64,000 bases of DNA from Hygrocybe punicea (GCA_963556145.1 OY744467.1:3720001-3784000); one strand, 5' to 3'. Shown: positions 1-12,362, counted from the stretch's first letter. Translations and numbers: made by a program. The notes: generated by a model from the letters alone, not told the origin.

Positions 1-2383
1 AAATTTTTGTTTGTCAGAGAGAATGTATCCTGCTGTTGCTGTGTCCTTGATCTGTTCATGGTTGAAGGCTATCAGAGGAAAATGAAAATCTTTCTGGAAC
101 CTTTTGTCATGATATAACAAAAGATGACGCTTGTACATCAGGTCTGAGATGTGACTATTTTTTTGGTATTGATTTCCTATGCCTCCAAGGCCATATGGGA
201 ACAGCCAAGGCATCATTTGAGGGTACAGTTGTGGGTTATTATACAAAGACTCTGGTTGACTTGCATGTCCCACAGCAAGGATCTTTCCATCCTTCATCAA
301 ATGTCCAATAGCTATTGCCTTTAGAGCCTTTAATGTTTTTGTTGAGTATTCCTCTCCTGTAATCCCATGGACTGCAAAGGGACATGGACCTGAGGAAGTC
401 CCTGCCTCTTCTTCATTATCATGAACTGAAGTTGCCTCCTGGACTTTATTATTTATAGAAGACAAATATTCCACAATAACTGGAGGCCCATCTTCTGGGT
501 ATGACTCAAGATTTCTCTGGGAGATTTCAAGATCATAATAGTCACAGTGATTTAACTTGAGCCACTCAAGGGCATTTCCAACTTTATTTCTCCGCACCAA
601 CAATGGTGTTCTTTCAAAGTCCTTGGGAGTAGGTTTACAGGGGCCTGTATAAATAAAAGCCAATATTTCATCCAACTCATCTTTAGATGGTGGCAAAACA
701 TCATACACAATTGGAGTTGGATTTGCAAAAGATATAGCATTAGCAGTCATCTTATGCCACCCAGAGGACACTCTGACCAAGCATCTATTGTGACGAACTC
801 TTGCCACCAACAACTGTTCTGCAAATGTTAAATTTGCTAGTTCAGGAGGCACATGTCCTAACCACATACCATTAGCTAGGGAAACTTTTGGAAGTTTGCT
901 TACAGTCAGTGACTTATGACATCGGGAACATATGTGTTGGAGGTTAGACTCCACAATTGGGCCCTCAAAACATTCTACAGGATCATCCACAGTCTTTCTT
1001 TCCTTCCGAGTGATGCTGTCAAGGCATTGCAGCATATCCAAATTAACTGATGCATCTTTCAATAGCACAGACTTTGATTTAAGGGACAGCTCACCACATA
1101 CAGCACATCCTACCTCTTCAAAATTTTTAGATGACATATCCTTACACCAAGCTTTAACAATTTCATGTTCCATTTTCTGATCCAATGGAGATGGTGGAAA
1201 TATTCTCTTATTTTCTATACTATCTACAAGTGGGTCTGATTTCTTCTCATACTTGGTATTTCCTTTTGCCAAAGGAATGTTACTGTTAAGACATATTTTT
1301 GTATTTTTATATTTTCTTACAGCCCTGACATTAGCTTCTCTTCTTCTCTTTACCAGAGATTTAGCAGGTTTAAATAAAGTAATACAATTCTGACAATGAT
1401 CGCAATTGTGGTCTTGTATGATTTTTAGAACTTCTGGTAGAGGTGTTCTACTCTTGATATAAATTCCATGAACTGCAGCAATCAATTTCAGACTTGTTAT
1501 AGTCAAATTGTTTATAATTTTACCCAAAGGTACATCACAAAGCAAAGTATCTGTGTCTACCAAGTTTTTCTCAATTTGTTTGTTTCCAATATGGTGACCT
1601 TCAAATTTATACATCACATCTGCAGAAGGTGTGAACATCATATGATCTTTCAATAGATAGGGTTGTAATTGAGCCAAATAAAATAGTTCAGAAACCCCAC
1701 CTCCAATGTGATACTCATCATCTGTCAAGCTGGGATATTCACAAGATCCTTTACCCAAAGGAAACAAATTTATCCAATGCCATACATGATGCTGCAAGAC
1801 CAGGTAGTCATGTCTTCTCAATAAATTTCTCACAAAAAGTAGAGACAGTAACAGACATATGTGTTTTGGCATGATAGTACCATCTGTGATTGGATGATAC
1901 CTGTCATTCAAGAAGGTAGGTTTGTTGGAAATGTTCAACTTATATTGTGATGGCAAATGAGTTTGGAAACAACCATGCTCAGTATTGCAGATTGTGTGAT
2001 CATCAAAGCGGCAAAGAGTAACATCATATAAGTCAACATCCCTCAAGCAGGGAACCCACAAACGGGTTGTAACACAGAACATTTCACTATGATCTATAAT
2101 AACAAGAGATTTCCCATCAATAAAGGATAGTTGAGAGTTTGGCTTACCAGATAGTGGAAGTACATTTGTCGATACAACCCAATCACAACTTATTGCAATC
2201 TCCTTCAGGATGGTGCTGATAATGGAAACAAGTAGTTAGAGATGTTAGTATACAGATAAACGACCTTAGGAATTCTAACCTCCTATGCCTCCCAAACCTC
2301 CAGGCTCTGCCATGCAAAGTCAAGAAGAGAGTGACAAACAACACAATACCTGGAAAGAAAATGCCAAACTTGATTCTTGCCAT
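1..2383 (-). CDS. Helitron Rep-type protein, N-terminal half, diverged lineage (runs off left edge)
   Basis: The minus strand is open without a stop from 2235 to base 1. A short upstream exon starts at ATG 2383 and encodes a hydrophobic signal-like start (MARIKFGIFFPGIVLFVTLF). A 60-70 nt intron joins them: donor near 2279, branch-like CTAAC, acceptor TTATCAG near 2217, phase 2 on both sides. The protein then has a CxxC zinc-like cluster (GCAVCGEL) and the region around LANGMWLG and VRHNRC that I recognise as DUF6570-like. It ends in the start of the Helitron_like_N domain (FPYGLGGIGN, DKRFQKDFHFPLIAFN). It aligns with the Rep proteins at 26909-29780 and 38103-41660 but at much lower identity, and it lacks their 19-residue repeats. 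It is therefore a separate, apparently undamaged Helitron lineage. The catalytic HUH motif lies beyond the edge. The exact donor is uncertain, because GTTAGA and GTCGTT are both in phase. Confidence 0.8.
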
Positions 2384-2984
2384 TTCTGATGTGCGTCAAG
2401 ACGAAAGACGAAATCCCAATGATAGATATATAAAAGGAGTCACTCTGCAGGAGAGAGAAGACAGAAGAGGATGTACTGCACCCTTATCACGTTCATTACT
2501 GCAAAGTTGAATCTCCGACTGAATGAATAACATAGGCAGGGCGTGTTAAATAATGGTGCTTGGTGAGCATCAGATGAATGATTGGGCTAAAATGTGGTTC
2601 CACTTTCCACTATATCAATGCTGATGTAGGCCTGTATTTTATTAGGCAAGAAATGTCTCCGAAATCCTATTTAATGGCATTTTCTGCAATTTCTGAGGAA
2701 TATCACAAGACTCAATGCCCACAAAGACCTGGGAAAATGCTCCAAATACTCTCCTGGACATCCCTGACAATGTTCCTCTTAGGACCAGGAGGATCCAACA
2801 TATATTTCAACTACCAGACATGCAATAACCTCAGAGACATATTAAATTTATTGCATGTGGTCGTATCTGGGGAATAAAATATTTATTAAATACGCCAGAA
2901 AGTTCGAATTTGTGCTTATTCAGTGCCTCAGCGAGTTGACTTCAACCGCACCCCACAATCTGGGATGCACATATAAGTATGTAT
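2384..2984. other. Upstream region of the left Helitron gene; no gene seen
   Basis: An AT-rich TATATAAAAG stretch at about 2428-2437 lies some 45 bp upstream of the minus-strand ATG at 2383 and could be its core promoter. A 99-codon open frame at 2578-2877 (+) resembles nothing I know and shows no splice context, so it is not called as a gene. Confidence 0.35.
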
Positions 2985-3590
2985 TTCACAGGTTCTCGTG
3001 ATCCCGCCTCGCAGAACTAAAGTCTCCCGTTTTCTACCACCAGGACACCCAGTCCCTGGCCGTTTGCGACCACCCCCGGCCAGTCTACACATGGTTGGGG
3101 GCATCTGAGGCCCTCGTGTTCCAGCTGTCTGCCCAACGACCCCCCCCTTTTTCATCCACCAGGACGCCCCACCCCGTCCGTTTTCGACCACCCACGGCTC
3201 ATGTACACCCCACCCTGTTTTCATTGAAAGGATGGGTCAGTCCCAGCACGCGGTGTTGTTCCCACCACCAGCCCGACTTGTTCACACCAAGGATGCCCCT
3301 TCCTGCCCATTTTCGACCACCCCCGGCTCCTATCGACCCACCGCACCTCGTTCACACCTCGTTCACAATGGAAACGAGAAGTCGGGGGGTCTCGAAGTCT
3401 CGTGTTCCCGACTTTTGTGCAATACCCACCCCCTCCACTTGTTCAACAGCCAAGACCGCTCCTCCCGCGCCGTTTTCAACCACCCTCGGCCGCTATTGAC
3501 CCCCTGCACCTCATTCACAAGGGAAACGAGAAGTCGAGGGGTCTCGAAGTCTCGTGTTCCCATCTTTTGCGCAATGTTTTTCAGCCACAA
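2985..3590. repeat. GC-rich satellite, about 120-150 bp unit, inverted relative to 45000-46395
   Basis: Repeated blocks contain CCACCAGGACRCCC, CGACCACCCCCGGC and a GACCCCCC-type run. The same unit occurs in the opposite orientation at 45000-46395. Overlapping open frames on both strands are by-products of the GC-rich repeat. Confidence 0.75.
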
Positions 3591-3659
3591 GCGCGTGTAT
3601 CCGCCGGATACGTGCACTTGTGGCATGGGAAGACTAGTGAGCTATAGCGCAATTTCAGG

Positions 3660-4135
3660 AGAGACAGTGCTAACGAAACGGCAGCAACAACACACAGGTT
3701 CCAACTGCAATCCCAGCGGCAAGTGGCCGTGGCAGGGACCCAGCGTCAGCACCACCGGCGGCTGTTGGGACTTCAGTAGCAGCACCAGCAGGAGGGTAGG
3801 GATGCAACGGCTGCAGCAGCGACAGCACGGCTGCAGCAGCAACAGCATGGCAGTGGCAGCACCACCACCAGCATGGCGGCAGGGGTAGCACCACCATCGC
3901 GCCGTGACCACCAGTGACGGCAACAGCGGCACCATCACCAGCACCAGCAACACAGCAGCAGTGGCAGCACCAACAGCAGTGTCCTGCATCAGCAGTGGCA
4001 TCACCACCATTAGCAGCAGTGGTGGGGGCAGCAGTAACGCAACGGCAACACCACCACCATCACTAGTAGCACAGAGGCAGCAACAACCGCGGGTGGCATC
4101 AGCTACAATAGTAGAAATAGTAGTTGTACCATCAT
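3660..4135. repeat. CAG/CAC-rich trinucleotide tract
   Basis: Imperfect CAGCAR/CACCAG/GGCAGC repeats run for nearly 500 bp. They leave several overlapping frames open on both strands that encode Ser/Thr/Ala or Val/Leu-rich low complexity. There is no start context or domain, so no protein is called. Confidence 0.75.
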
Positions 4136-4309
4136 GTATTGCATAGCGAAATATATTGGTCCTCTTTACTGTGCATTAACTGGAAAAATAGGGGAAACGG
4201 AGCTCGAACGACTGCTTCACAGCTCAAACAAAGTCACAATGTCCTCCCATCGCTAACGGCCCTTTACCAGCTCCAACGGCCCTCCTCTACCCAGCTCATC
4301 CTATCTACA

Positions 4310-5185
4310 ATGGACTCACAGTTTAGCATCCCCTACAACCTCTGCCCCTCACTTCTTGCTGACATCCAACGTCTCCTTGATATTGCCAAGAAACATGGAG
4401 CATTAACAACAGACTTTCCTGCTGCTGTGGACTTGTGTAGCTCTCTCAACCACCAGCTGTCATCACCTACTGTTCCCTATATCACTGAATCAGCCACTCC
4501 TAGAAGCAGAAATAAAACCAAGGCCAAGCACGCAGCTAAGACAGCAAAAGTCAGGGCAGCCAGAAATGATACTAGGCGATGCAGAGGAGAAAGTAGCAGT
4601 CTGCTTCAGAGTGGATTAGAGGCACCCCTCATTTGCATGCTTGGTCCTACAGGGGCAGAGCAAGGCGGTGACTCTGACTTGGTCGTTCCTCTATCCCAAT
4701 GCTGTGGGAGTTCAGCCCCATCGTCCCTCACCCCATTCACCACTGGCACTCCTACTCCTGGCCCCCAGCCCAATGATGACAATGCACTGGAGGATGATGC
4801 AGAGTCCGATGCACCTGCAGCTGCAGCTCCTAGGGCCAAGCGTGTTGAGCACCGAAGGCTTACCTGGCAGGTCACAACTGATCCCAGAGGTGCTCCAGAG
4901 GAGACCCAGCACTTTGTCACAAAGCTAGGCCTGCTCAAGAATGACGACGAGACACGCCTTCTCCACACACTCCTCCAAAAACTGGAATCTTCAGAGCTTG
5001 CTGTTACATCTCCTGTTATGCCTGCCATTGGGTCAGAGCCTTTCCCATTGGCACAGCTGGCCAACTGGTGCGTCAACAATGAGAGAGATAGCATAGAGTA
5101 CAGCTTCAAGTACATGAAGTCTGCTCTAGAGTTTACAATGTGGATTGAGCAGTTCGTCCAAGCAGTTCAACTCGGCATCGGATAA
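4310..5185 (+). CDS. Uncharacterised protein upstream of the Tet/JBP-like gene
   Basis: This is a 291-codon open frame from the ATG at 4310; the frame is open further upstream, but the sequence there is repeat-like. The N terminus is a plausible helical segment with leucine spacing (LLADIQRLLDIAKKHGAL). A basic stretch (RSRNKTKAKHAAKTAK) follows at about residues 65-85. Next come an acidic Pro/Ala-rich linker (NDDNALEDDAESDAP) and a more ordered C-terminal 90 residues with KLGLLKNDDETRLLHTLL. I do not recognise the family. It lies 41 bp upstream of the first usable ATG of the dioxygenase gene, on the same strand. It could be a separate small gene, possibly DNA-binding given the basic segment, or upstream exons of that gene. 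The frames differ, so the second option needs an intron that I could not place. Confidence 0.55.
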   Translation: MDSQFSIPYNLCPSLLADIQRLLDIAKKHGALTTDFPAAVDLCSSLNHQLSSPTVPYITESATPRSRNKTKAKHAAKTAKVRAARNDTRRCRGESSSLLQSGLEAPLICMLGPTGAEQGGDSDLVVPLSQCCGSSAPSSLTPFTTGTPTPGPQPNDDNALEDDAESDAPAAAAPRAKRVEHRRLTWQVTTDPRGAPEETQHFVTKLGLLKNDDETRLLHTLLQKLESSELAVTSPVMPAIGSEPFPLAQLANWCVNNERDSIEYSFKYMKSALEFTMWIEQFVQAVQLGIG

Positions 5186-5226
5186 CAACTGATCAGAATC
5201 ACAGTTATAGGAGAGAACACAATCAA

Positions 5227-7061
5227 ATGCCTGCCAAGCAAGTAGGAACACTGTTTGGGGTTCCGGCTGCTGTCACGTCCAAGTTATACACAGCAGGCAC
5301 CAGATTGGCCTACCTTGCTCTGTGTGGTCAGTGTTCAGATATTCTTGAGTTTTCCATGCTGACAACCACTACAGGCTCACCATATATATTGGTGATGGTG
5401 GCTGTATTAACTCAGAAGAACAATATTTGCAAAAACATGTGTCCAGATGACGTATCATCTCTGGGGTTGCACTTAAGGGAATTACCTGGTAACTACCCAA
5501 TTCATTTTCAAGATTAGATAGAGCAACTGATGCAATCTCTATTGCCAGACAATAGTGAAGGCATTGTCCTTTGTAGCAGATTGCTGCCGGTCATGCAGCG
5601 TCTGAGGGAAAACTGTCACACCACAGACTTTAGAATACAGTTAAGAGATGGGAGTGTGCTCAACTTCTGGGATATTGAGAGGTGTGATGAAGAACTTGTA
5701 AAGGTTGATTATAAGTAAGTCTTTTGATCTTGTGTAGGAGCCATGAATGCCCTAAGTATTATTTCTAGGTTTTGGATTCCACCTGCCAGATCACCCTTGT
5801 GGTATCTGCCGCCAGATGTCTCTGCTATCTCTGCTAGAGCTGACAGGGCTGATAAGGATTATCTAGCACCGTCTACTGTCAGGGTAACAGTACCCATCAC
5901 CACCACCGGTCAGCCCTGTCCTGTGACACCTGAGAACATAGTAGAATGGACAGAGGCTCAGAGAGAGATAGCCACTCGGGCTCCATCAATGGCGTCTGTA
6001 CAACAGCTGGAAAGTGATAGAAAAATTCTATAGATAAGCCTAAACTGACATGAGATATACAGGTGTCTGCTCTATTGCAGTTAGGACATAAAGGTTATGT
6101 CAAATTTGACACAGATATCATGGAAAAGTGAGTTTTTGGGACTTGACTGAAGCTGCGCTACTACTGATCATTTATAGTAAATGTCTCCATCTCAGAGATC
6201 AGGACAATCAATTTGCAGCACTACTCCTGACACACATGCCCTCTACTATTCCAGATTTCTGGGCTCTTCTCCCACATCTGATATCTGTACTTTATAAGGG
6301 AGAATTCTTTGAGGATGACTCGAGAAAGGAAGGATATAATTTTTGTGCCATCCATTATCACTTATATAACAGGTATGCAGAGAGGGTAAGTGCAGATCAT
6401 TCATTTATCCAAGTCTCATTCTACATACTCTGACATTGGTATCAGGGAACTGGTGCTCCAATTGGGGTACATCCAGATCACATCAAAATGATGGATGTGG
6501 TCAGGGGAAATCATGGTCAGCGTGTACCAAGAGCTTCAGCAGACATCAGGAAGGACACAGTGGAGTATCAACTACTCTCTGGCATCATCCAAGCAATCAT
6601 GAAGTTCTTGAGACCCAATGTAAGCTACATTTCACTTTACAGACAAAATCACTTGACATTTTCTACAGATGCAAGAGGAGATTCCAGAGGAATATAAACT
6701 GATTGAGGTCTACTGTGACAAGCTTTGCTTGAACGACTCTCCAGAGTCAAGACCTTTTGTTGGTATTATTGTCAATTTCTGTGTTTCCACTGATGGCCAC
6801 AGAGACTGGAGTGACAAATGTCTCTGTGTCGTCATTCCATTTGGACTGTGGGATGGAGGGGAGATTGTTCTTCATGAATTGGGAGTGGTGATTAAAATGA
6901 AGTCTGGGGATATCTTGGTATTTCCTTCCTGGAAAATCACTCATTTCAACCTTCATTTCAAGGATTTGAGAGGTTCTTTTGTCTTCCATTCTGACAATCA
7001 AGGAGACAAGTGGGTGGAGGATTACAATGGGTGGCATGGACACATCTTATCTACTGATTAG
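5227..7061 (+). pseudogene. Tet/JBP-like 2-oxoglutarate/Fe(II) dioxygenase, multi-exon, one in-frame stop
   Basis: Exons read as about 5227-5326, 5375-5714, 5769-~6016, ~6065-6127, 6178-6385, 6446-6619 and 6669-7061. They are separated by 48-60 nt GT-AG introns (for example GTAAGC at 6620 with acceptor ACAG at 6668) whose phases join. The last exon carries the double-stranded beta-helix core: HxD in GHRDWSD (His 6798-6800, Asp 6804-6806), distal His in ITHFN (6942-6944) and the 2OG-binding Arg in LRGSF (6969-6971). The glycine turns around WDGGEIV and KSGDILVF fit the fungal Tet/JBP group, which oxidises 5-methylcytosine or thymine in DNA and is expanded near transposons in basidiomycetes. 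A TAG at 5515-5517 interrupts the N-terminal region in frame (FQD-stop-IEQL), so the copy is probably dead, or only the catalytic part is translatable. The exon 3/4 junction is unresolved. The true start may lie upstream. Confidence 0.72.
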
Positions 7062-7205
7062 CTTTATTTTTACAAGCCTCAAAGTGGCTCTACTGTTGCC
7101 TCCTTGCCTTTAATTAGCATATAATGTGTTGTCTCTTCTGAATATTTAATACGTGCACTAACATTACTTAGATCACCGAAGATATATCTTCTGCAAATTA
7201 CGGCA

Positions 7206-10081
7206 CTAAAAATCAACCACATCACTAACTCCCAAGAGGACAAGCCATTGAACATTAAAGCTGAGATGCACTTAACCAGCCTTGGTCCTGTACGTATGTG
7301 CAGTATAGCCCACAGCGGCCAAGGAATTCTTCGGAGCTTCACCTGGCCACAAGGGTAGATTTTCTAACTTGTCCAGGTCAAGCAAGGGGTCAAATTCTGG
7401 CTTTCTGCCATCGTAAATAGGAACTAACAGACCGCCATAATCAGTCTTCCATAGGACACACAAACAGATTACACATATCAGTGTCATGATAGTCCAGAAC
7501 AGGTTTGAATGGCTTTTGTTGGCCGGTAGGTTTGGATGGAGAGGCGAAAAACTCAGCATCTGCAGTCTTGGTAGGAGTGGAATGCTGCTGAACCCTAGGA
7601 GCCATCCCAGGATACTTGGAAAAGAAACTGAAGGCTAGAGATGTAGGTGCAGGACCAGTGGGCTTGGCTTCTTTGACGGGAGAATCTAAATTCATGTTGA
7701 TGAGCATACAATACCAATAACAGCACAGAAGTCGTACTCTGCTTGAACTTGGTTCCAAAGTCTTCATTGCGAGTGTTGAAGTATAGGACCCAGCCATATG
7801 CATTAGCATTGAGATCAGATACCAAGTCGTATTGCATGCAGAAGTGGGAAGCGAGACGTTCATGCTCCTGGATGTGAAGCACACCACCAATCTTCTTGTT
7901 CCTGGTTTCACCGATGGGCCTGCCATAAACAAGAGAGCAGCTGTTGACTAGGATGAGAGAGACACAGATACAATGGGTGCCGGTTCCGGGTAAGACCAGG
8001 AAGTGTTGTGTCCCAAAGTTGGAGACAGTAACCTTCTCAGGATCGCTTCTAGACATGTTCACATATCGGCCTGATTGTTGGAAAGTCAACCACTTAACAA
8101 ATAGCTGAGCAGTGAATGGGGTTCATCAGTACTGTTCACAAGGACAAGACACAACTCACGCTTCATCATATGAGTTGAGCACCTCTTGCCATATTTGAAA
8201 CCAAACCAAGCTTGGCGCATCGATATGGGTGTCCTCAGCCCACGGCAGTAGTTCACCCCATCTGGAATACATCCATGAGATACATATGAGATTTGTATGA
8301 GAAGTTGCATTCATACTCACTTAAGCCAAGGCAGGTTCTCATAAGTCTCCGCAATCACATAATCTTGATGGGCGTCCTTCATGACAGCAAATTTAGGGTG
8401 TTCATTCTTGTCACGAACAAATCTATGCACAGGTAATGAGTTCAAATGCACAACCTGTCAATGTAACTGAAATATACCGTGACTTCATGACGTCCTCCCA
8501 GTAGACCGTGTTCTCATTGATCTGAGTCACCTTGTCTTTGCCTTTGTCTATTACTATATTCTTGGGCTTCTCTACTGGCTTGGTCTCCTCCTTGGCCTTA
8601 TGCTTGCCTTTGTCTGAGGTGACGACTTTGCCTTTCCCAACCCCGTTCCGTATTTGCATGCTAACATGGAATCAGTGTCTAGTACCAAGCATTTCCACAG
8701 AAGATACCTGGACTGGTTGTCGATGAAAGGGTCAGAGCGCTCAGTCACCCCACTCTCACTTTCCTCCTCATCACTGTCACTGTTAGACACTTCTTGACCA
8801 GATGACTCATGGTCTTCCGCTTCTTCCTCATCATCCTCATTGTCATTAGACATTGGATTTTTCTTGTGATGGCTGGCAAGCACAACATTATTACATGTCT
8901 TGCTGACCAACAGGACAACCCACCGAACAGGTTTTGGATTCTCACTTTCATCATTGCTGTTCTGACTCCCAGAGTCATCTAACACCTCCTTATCAGATGA
9001 CTCAATAAGACGCTTCCTCTTGGCAGACCTAGGTGATATTGAGCCATAATACGTGCAAAGTCTGGATGTCATCACTTACGCTATGATAGCTGACTGCTTC
9101 TGAAGCCTCTTGACAGGACTATAGACCTCTCGGTAAGTGTGTTGTACTTCTAAGTGATGGTTTACCCACCGAGACACCACAACAGACGGAACCTTCCTGT
9201 ACTCTGGAGATCCAGTTAAAGATGTGACTTTGACCCGCTTCGCAGACTCTTTGGAGACTTGACCACCTTTGGCAGTGTAATCTCTACAGGCAGGGTTACA
9301 GATCCAGTTTGAGGCATAGTGTGCTCAACTCACTTTGCAAATGTTATCGGCTCTAGCTTCTCATACTCAGGCGTGCCAGGTGTGGGAGGGCGGACTTTGG
9401 CAGTGGAGCTGGATGCAACAGTAAGTCTCTCATAATTACACACAAGACTGCAACTGACCGCTTGGTAGGAGACCCTTCACGGACCTTGGCCATGGTATCC
9501 TCATCGTCAATGAGCCTGTATTAAAACATCAGTCTCTTCCAGATACCCAAGCCTAGCTGATGCACATGACAGAATCATTGCTCCCATCTCTCTTGACCTC
9601 TCGTCTGATGTACAACAAAGAGTGAGTAGCTCAATCCAACGTTATGATCTAGAACTTACTTTACAACCTTGCGGACAAGCACAATCTCATTGTCGCTCTC
9701 CTCTTTTGCTTTGGGTTTTCTAATGTATGTGAGTAACTCATACATTATCGATAGTGGGACCAGACACACCTGACTATCTTATTGCTTCCCTTAGCGGTCT
9801 TCTTGGCAGGGATAATTTCAGGCATGGAGTCACTAATGCAGTACAAACCAATGTGAACAAGACCAGCATAAGTATTGAGGCATGTACCTGCTAATACTGA
9901 CTGCCCTCTCTCTGATAGGATCATCAGAAGTTGCAATACAAAAAGAGATAGGCACGAACTCATCCTGGGTGGTGGACCAGTCTGTGACAGATACGGCAGA
10001 CCTTGAGGACCTGGAGGACCTCAGAGGCTTGGCTTTAGTAGGAGTGGTAGCAGCAACAGCAGTAGAACGATGAGGAGGCAT
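7206..10081 (-). pseudogene. Intron-rich Agaricomycete repeat-associated family protein (gene A), late in-frame stop
   Basis: The gene starts at ATG 10081 (MPPHRSTAV) and is cut by many introns of about 50 nt. Examples are 9887-9833 (GTACAT...TTAG) and 9769-9720 (GTGTGT...TTAG). The N-terminal half is low-complexity, basic then acidic (SAKRKRLIESSDKEV; EDDEEEAEDHESS). The C-terminal half is more ordered: GELLPWAEDTHIDAP, GGVLHIQEHERLASHF, VPIYDGRK, LPLWPGEAPKNSLAAVGYT. Reading on in the same frame past the TAA at 7272-7274 gives VHLSFNVQWLVLLGV and a stop at 7206. This is the family's usual C terminus as I recall it, so the TAA looks like a nonsense mutation. The family is known to me only as multicopy hypothetical proteins in mushroom genomes. 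The function is unknown. It faces away from gene B, with about 150 bp between the two starts. Confidence 0.6.
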
Positions 10082-10228
10082 CTTTGTAGGTGGTAGATTG
10101 AATGAACAAACCAAATGTCATGTGTTGTTTGTAGGTCGACTTATAGCTGGATATTTGCAGATATTTGATCATTATCAACACTAGCGCACAGTAAAGATCT
10201 CTTGTCACCTTCTGAAGAATCACCAGCC

Positions 10229-11390
10229 ATGGACGAACACTATGACTTTTCCACAGCCAGTAAGTGACTATGTGTAGATGTACCAGAAACCCAACGACTG
10301 ACATACATTGGATGGAGGCAACACTCTACGATCCATCACAGAGGAACGTGTAAAATCCAAGCCAGACATACAAATATCTGCCATTAACCATGTGAGTGGT
10401 ATATCATTGATAACAGGATGGGTCTGATCATTTTCAGGACTATACTGCTCAATTTGAGGTTATGTCCACCATGCATCCTACTCGGTGGCGCATGTTGCGG
10501 ACCATGGATAGTGGTGACAAAGAAGAACTCATACTGCATGTTCAAGGCATCTTGACCTTGAAAGAACTTCCACCTATTCAAGAGCAGTGAGTTGACTCTG
10601 TTATTTATGAATTATCAGCTGATATAACAGAGCAGACGCAAAAATAAACCTGAAGATGCGAAGTTTCTCCGTCAATTTGTTCAGCTGACTGGCCTAGACA
10701 CATCAATGTTTAATACGGTGGTTCACAACATCAGAACATTGTATGCAGAGTTTTCACGTCACTTCCAAGCAAGCAATATCCACATCTGGAACCCTGATAC
10801 ATTCATGACGCATCCTGCACTCAACATTTATAACCGCTACTTCTACACCACCAAGGAATGTCCCAATCAAGCAGCCATAGGGAGACACCGTAGACCCTCA
10901 CCACACACTGGCAGCAATGGGTCTTGCATCCGGTCTCATTCACACAGGCGACAACCAGGTTGAGTACTTCAAGTTCACTACAGACAGAAAGTGAGTTGTG
11001 CTCTGTTGAATGAAGGATATCTAACCGCAGTAACCACAGAATCTCTCCAGCCAACCCCATGACCTTCCATGTAGGTGACATTGTGGAGGTGAACTTCTCT
11101 GTTGTTATGATGCCGGTGAAGCAGAGCAAGCATCAGATGATGTTAGTGTTACGAGGCCTGGCTTTGTTAGATGGCAGTTTAACAATGGTAAGGGAGAGAC
11201 ACGTCTTGCACCCATATCAAACGAAACAGCCTTATATCAGCTTGCCCAGACCAAGTGCATTAGCAAGATCTCATTGTCATCCCACCAGCAGGTGTCAGCT
11301 CTCGCTCTCAAGAGGAAGACATGTTATGATGAAGATGAAGAGAGGGAGGTTCAACAGATCAGAAAGAGGGTTATGGACATGTCTGTGTGA
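10229..11390 (+). pseudogene. Intron-rich family protein (gene B), divergent partner of gene A, one frameshift
   Basis: The start is ATG 10229 (MDEHYDFSTA) followed by GTAAGT. Further exons carry TLRSITEERVKSKPDIQ, DYTAQFEVMSTMHPTRWRM, then KNKPEDAKFLRQFVQLTGLD and a long exon with NIRTLYAEFSRHFQ. The last exons carry FHVGDIVEVNFSVVMMPVKQ and MLVLRGLALLDGSLTM, then a 51-nt intron (GTAAGG to TATCAG), then a basic tail ending RKRVMDMSV. The frame breaks by one base near 10877: before it CPNQAAIG, after it GDTVDPHHTLAAMGLASGL in the next frame. The GDIVE..xSxxxxPVK..K..LVLR.LxLLD segment matches a multicopy mushroom family of unknown function, from memory. Adjacency to gene A suggests they act or move together. 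Confidence 0.58.
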
Positions 11391-11665
11391 CGTACTATAT
11401 CTTGATAATGTACAATACACTGTAGACCTTGCCAAGAAGTGGTGTCAAGTATAATCATGGGTTGACAAGGAGAGGTTGAAACTTCCTAAAATGCTCCAAA
11501 TCCGCGTCTCGACTAATTTCAAACTCAGAAGTGAAGCAAAGCTTCAAAAGATTTATTCCCACGGTTACAATTTTGTAGTAAAGCTTATAATCAATCGAAA
11601 AGATGACCCGGCCATTTTTTGGCGGGCCCCAAAGATGATAGAACGATTCCTTATAAATAAGGACT
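11391..11665. other. Spacer; no gene seen
   Basis: AT-rich sequence between gene B and the truncated 3' end of the minus-strand Helitron. The small frames on either strand show no family features. Homology to the plus-strand Helitron 3' untranslated region stops at about 11666. Confidence 0.5.
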
Positions 11666-12362
11666 TGTAACATTTGCTCAACCCTACTTTTCCATGACCT
11701 TGAATGCTACCCAACAGATAAACACATGAAGACAGCCGTGCTTGACCTCAAGGAGGATGCTCAAAGACTCCGAGCATAAATAGCTAGTACAAGGTTTCTA
11801 TTTTTACAGTGGTTGATATCATGGTCTGAAAGTTGTGTCAGATCAGTGTCTCTGGAACATGAGTTGCCTGTAATTATCCCATCATGATACCATACTTGTT
11901 TCTGTGCAGTAATAATACGTGAGGTGAAATGATATTGACCATGATATACAATGCCTCTAAGTTCTAATGTCTTTGTGCCAGTCTCTGAAACAAATTCTAG
12001 TCTATGACTGGTTTTAATATTTTTGAATGGATACTCTAGAATAAGAATATGTGGTGCTTCATTATAAAATACAAGTTGACTCATTCTGCTGTTGCAATCA
12101 GGACATCTTCTATTGGTTTTCTGTGACAAGGTATCAACCCAATTCATGGTAGACTGTTTAATGGTGTCATCAGCATTGTAACACATAGCCTAGTCTGTCA
12201 TCAATGGGTTCTTCTGCAAAGTCACATTGAGAACATTCATGTTGAGAAGAGGCTACAATGTAATGACATTGACTTTAAACAACTCTATAGTCAGATTGGC
12301 AACACTGATGCCCACAGTGCCTCTAGGAAAGTCTGTAGGATTCATGTTATGTAGTGTAGTTC

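Noticed and set aside
2578..2877. 99-codon frame (+) upstream of the left Helitron gene
   Set aside because: No recognisable motif, no splice context, and no related copy in the window.
3660..4135. Several 80-220 codon frames in the CAG-rich tract
   Set aside because: Overlapping frames on both strands, pure trinucleotide composition, and no start or splice context.
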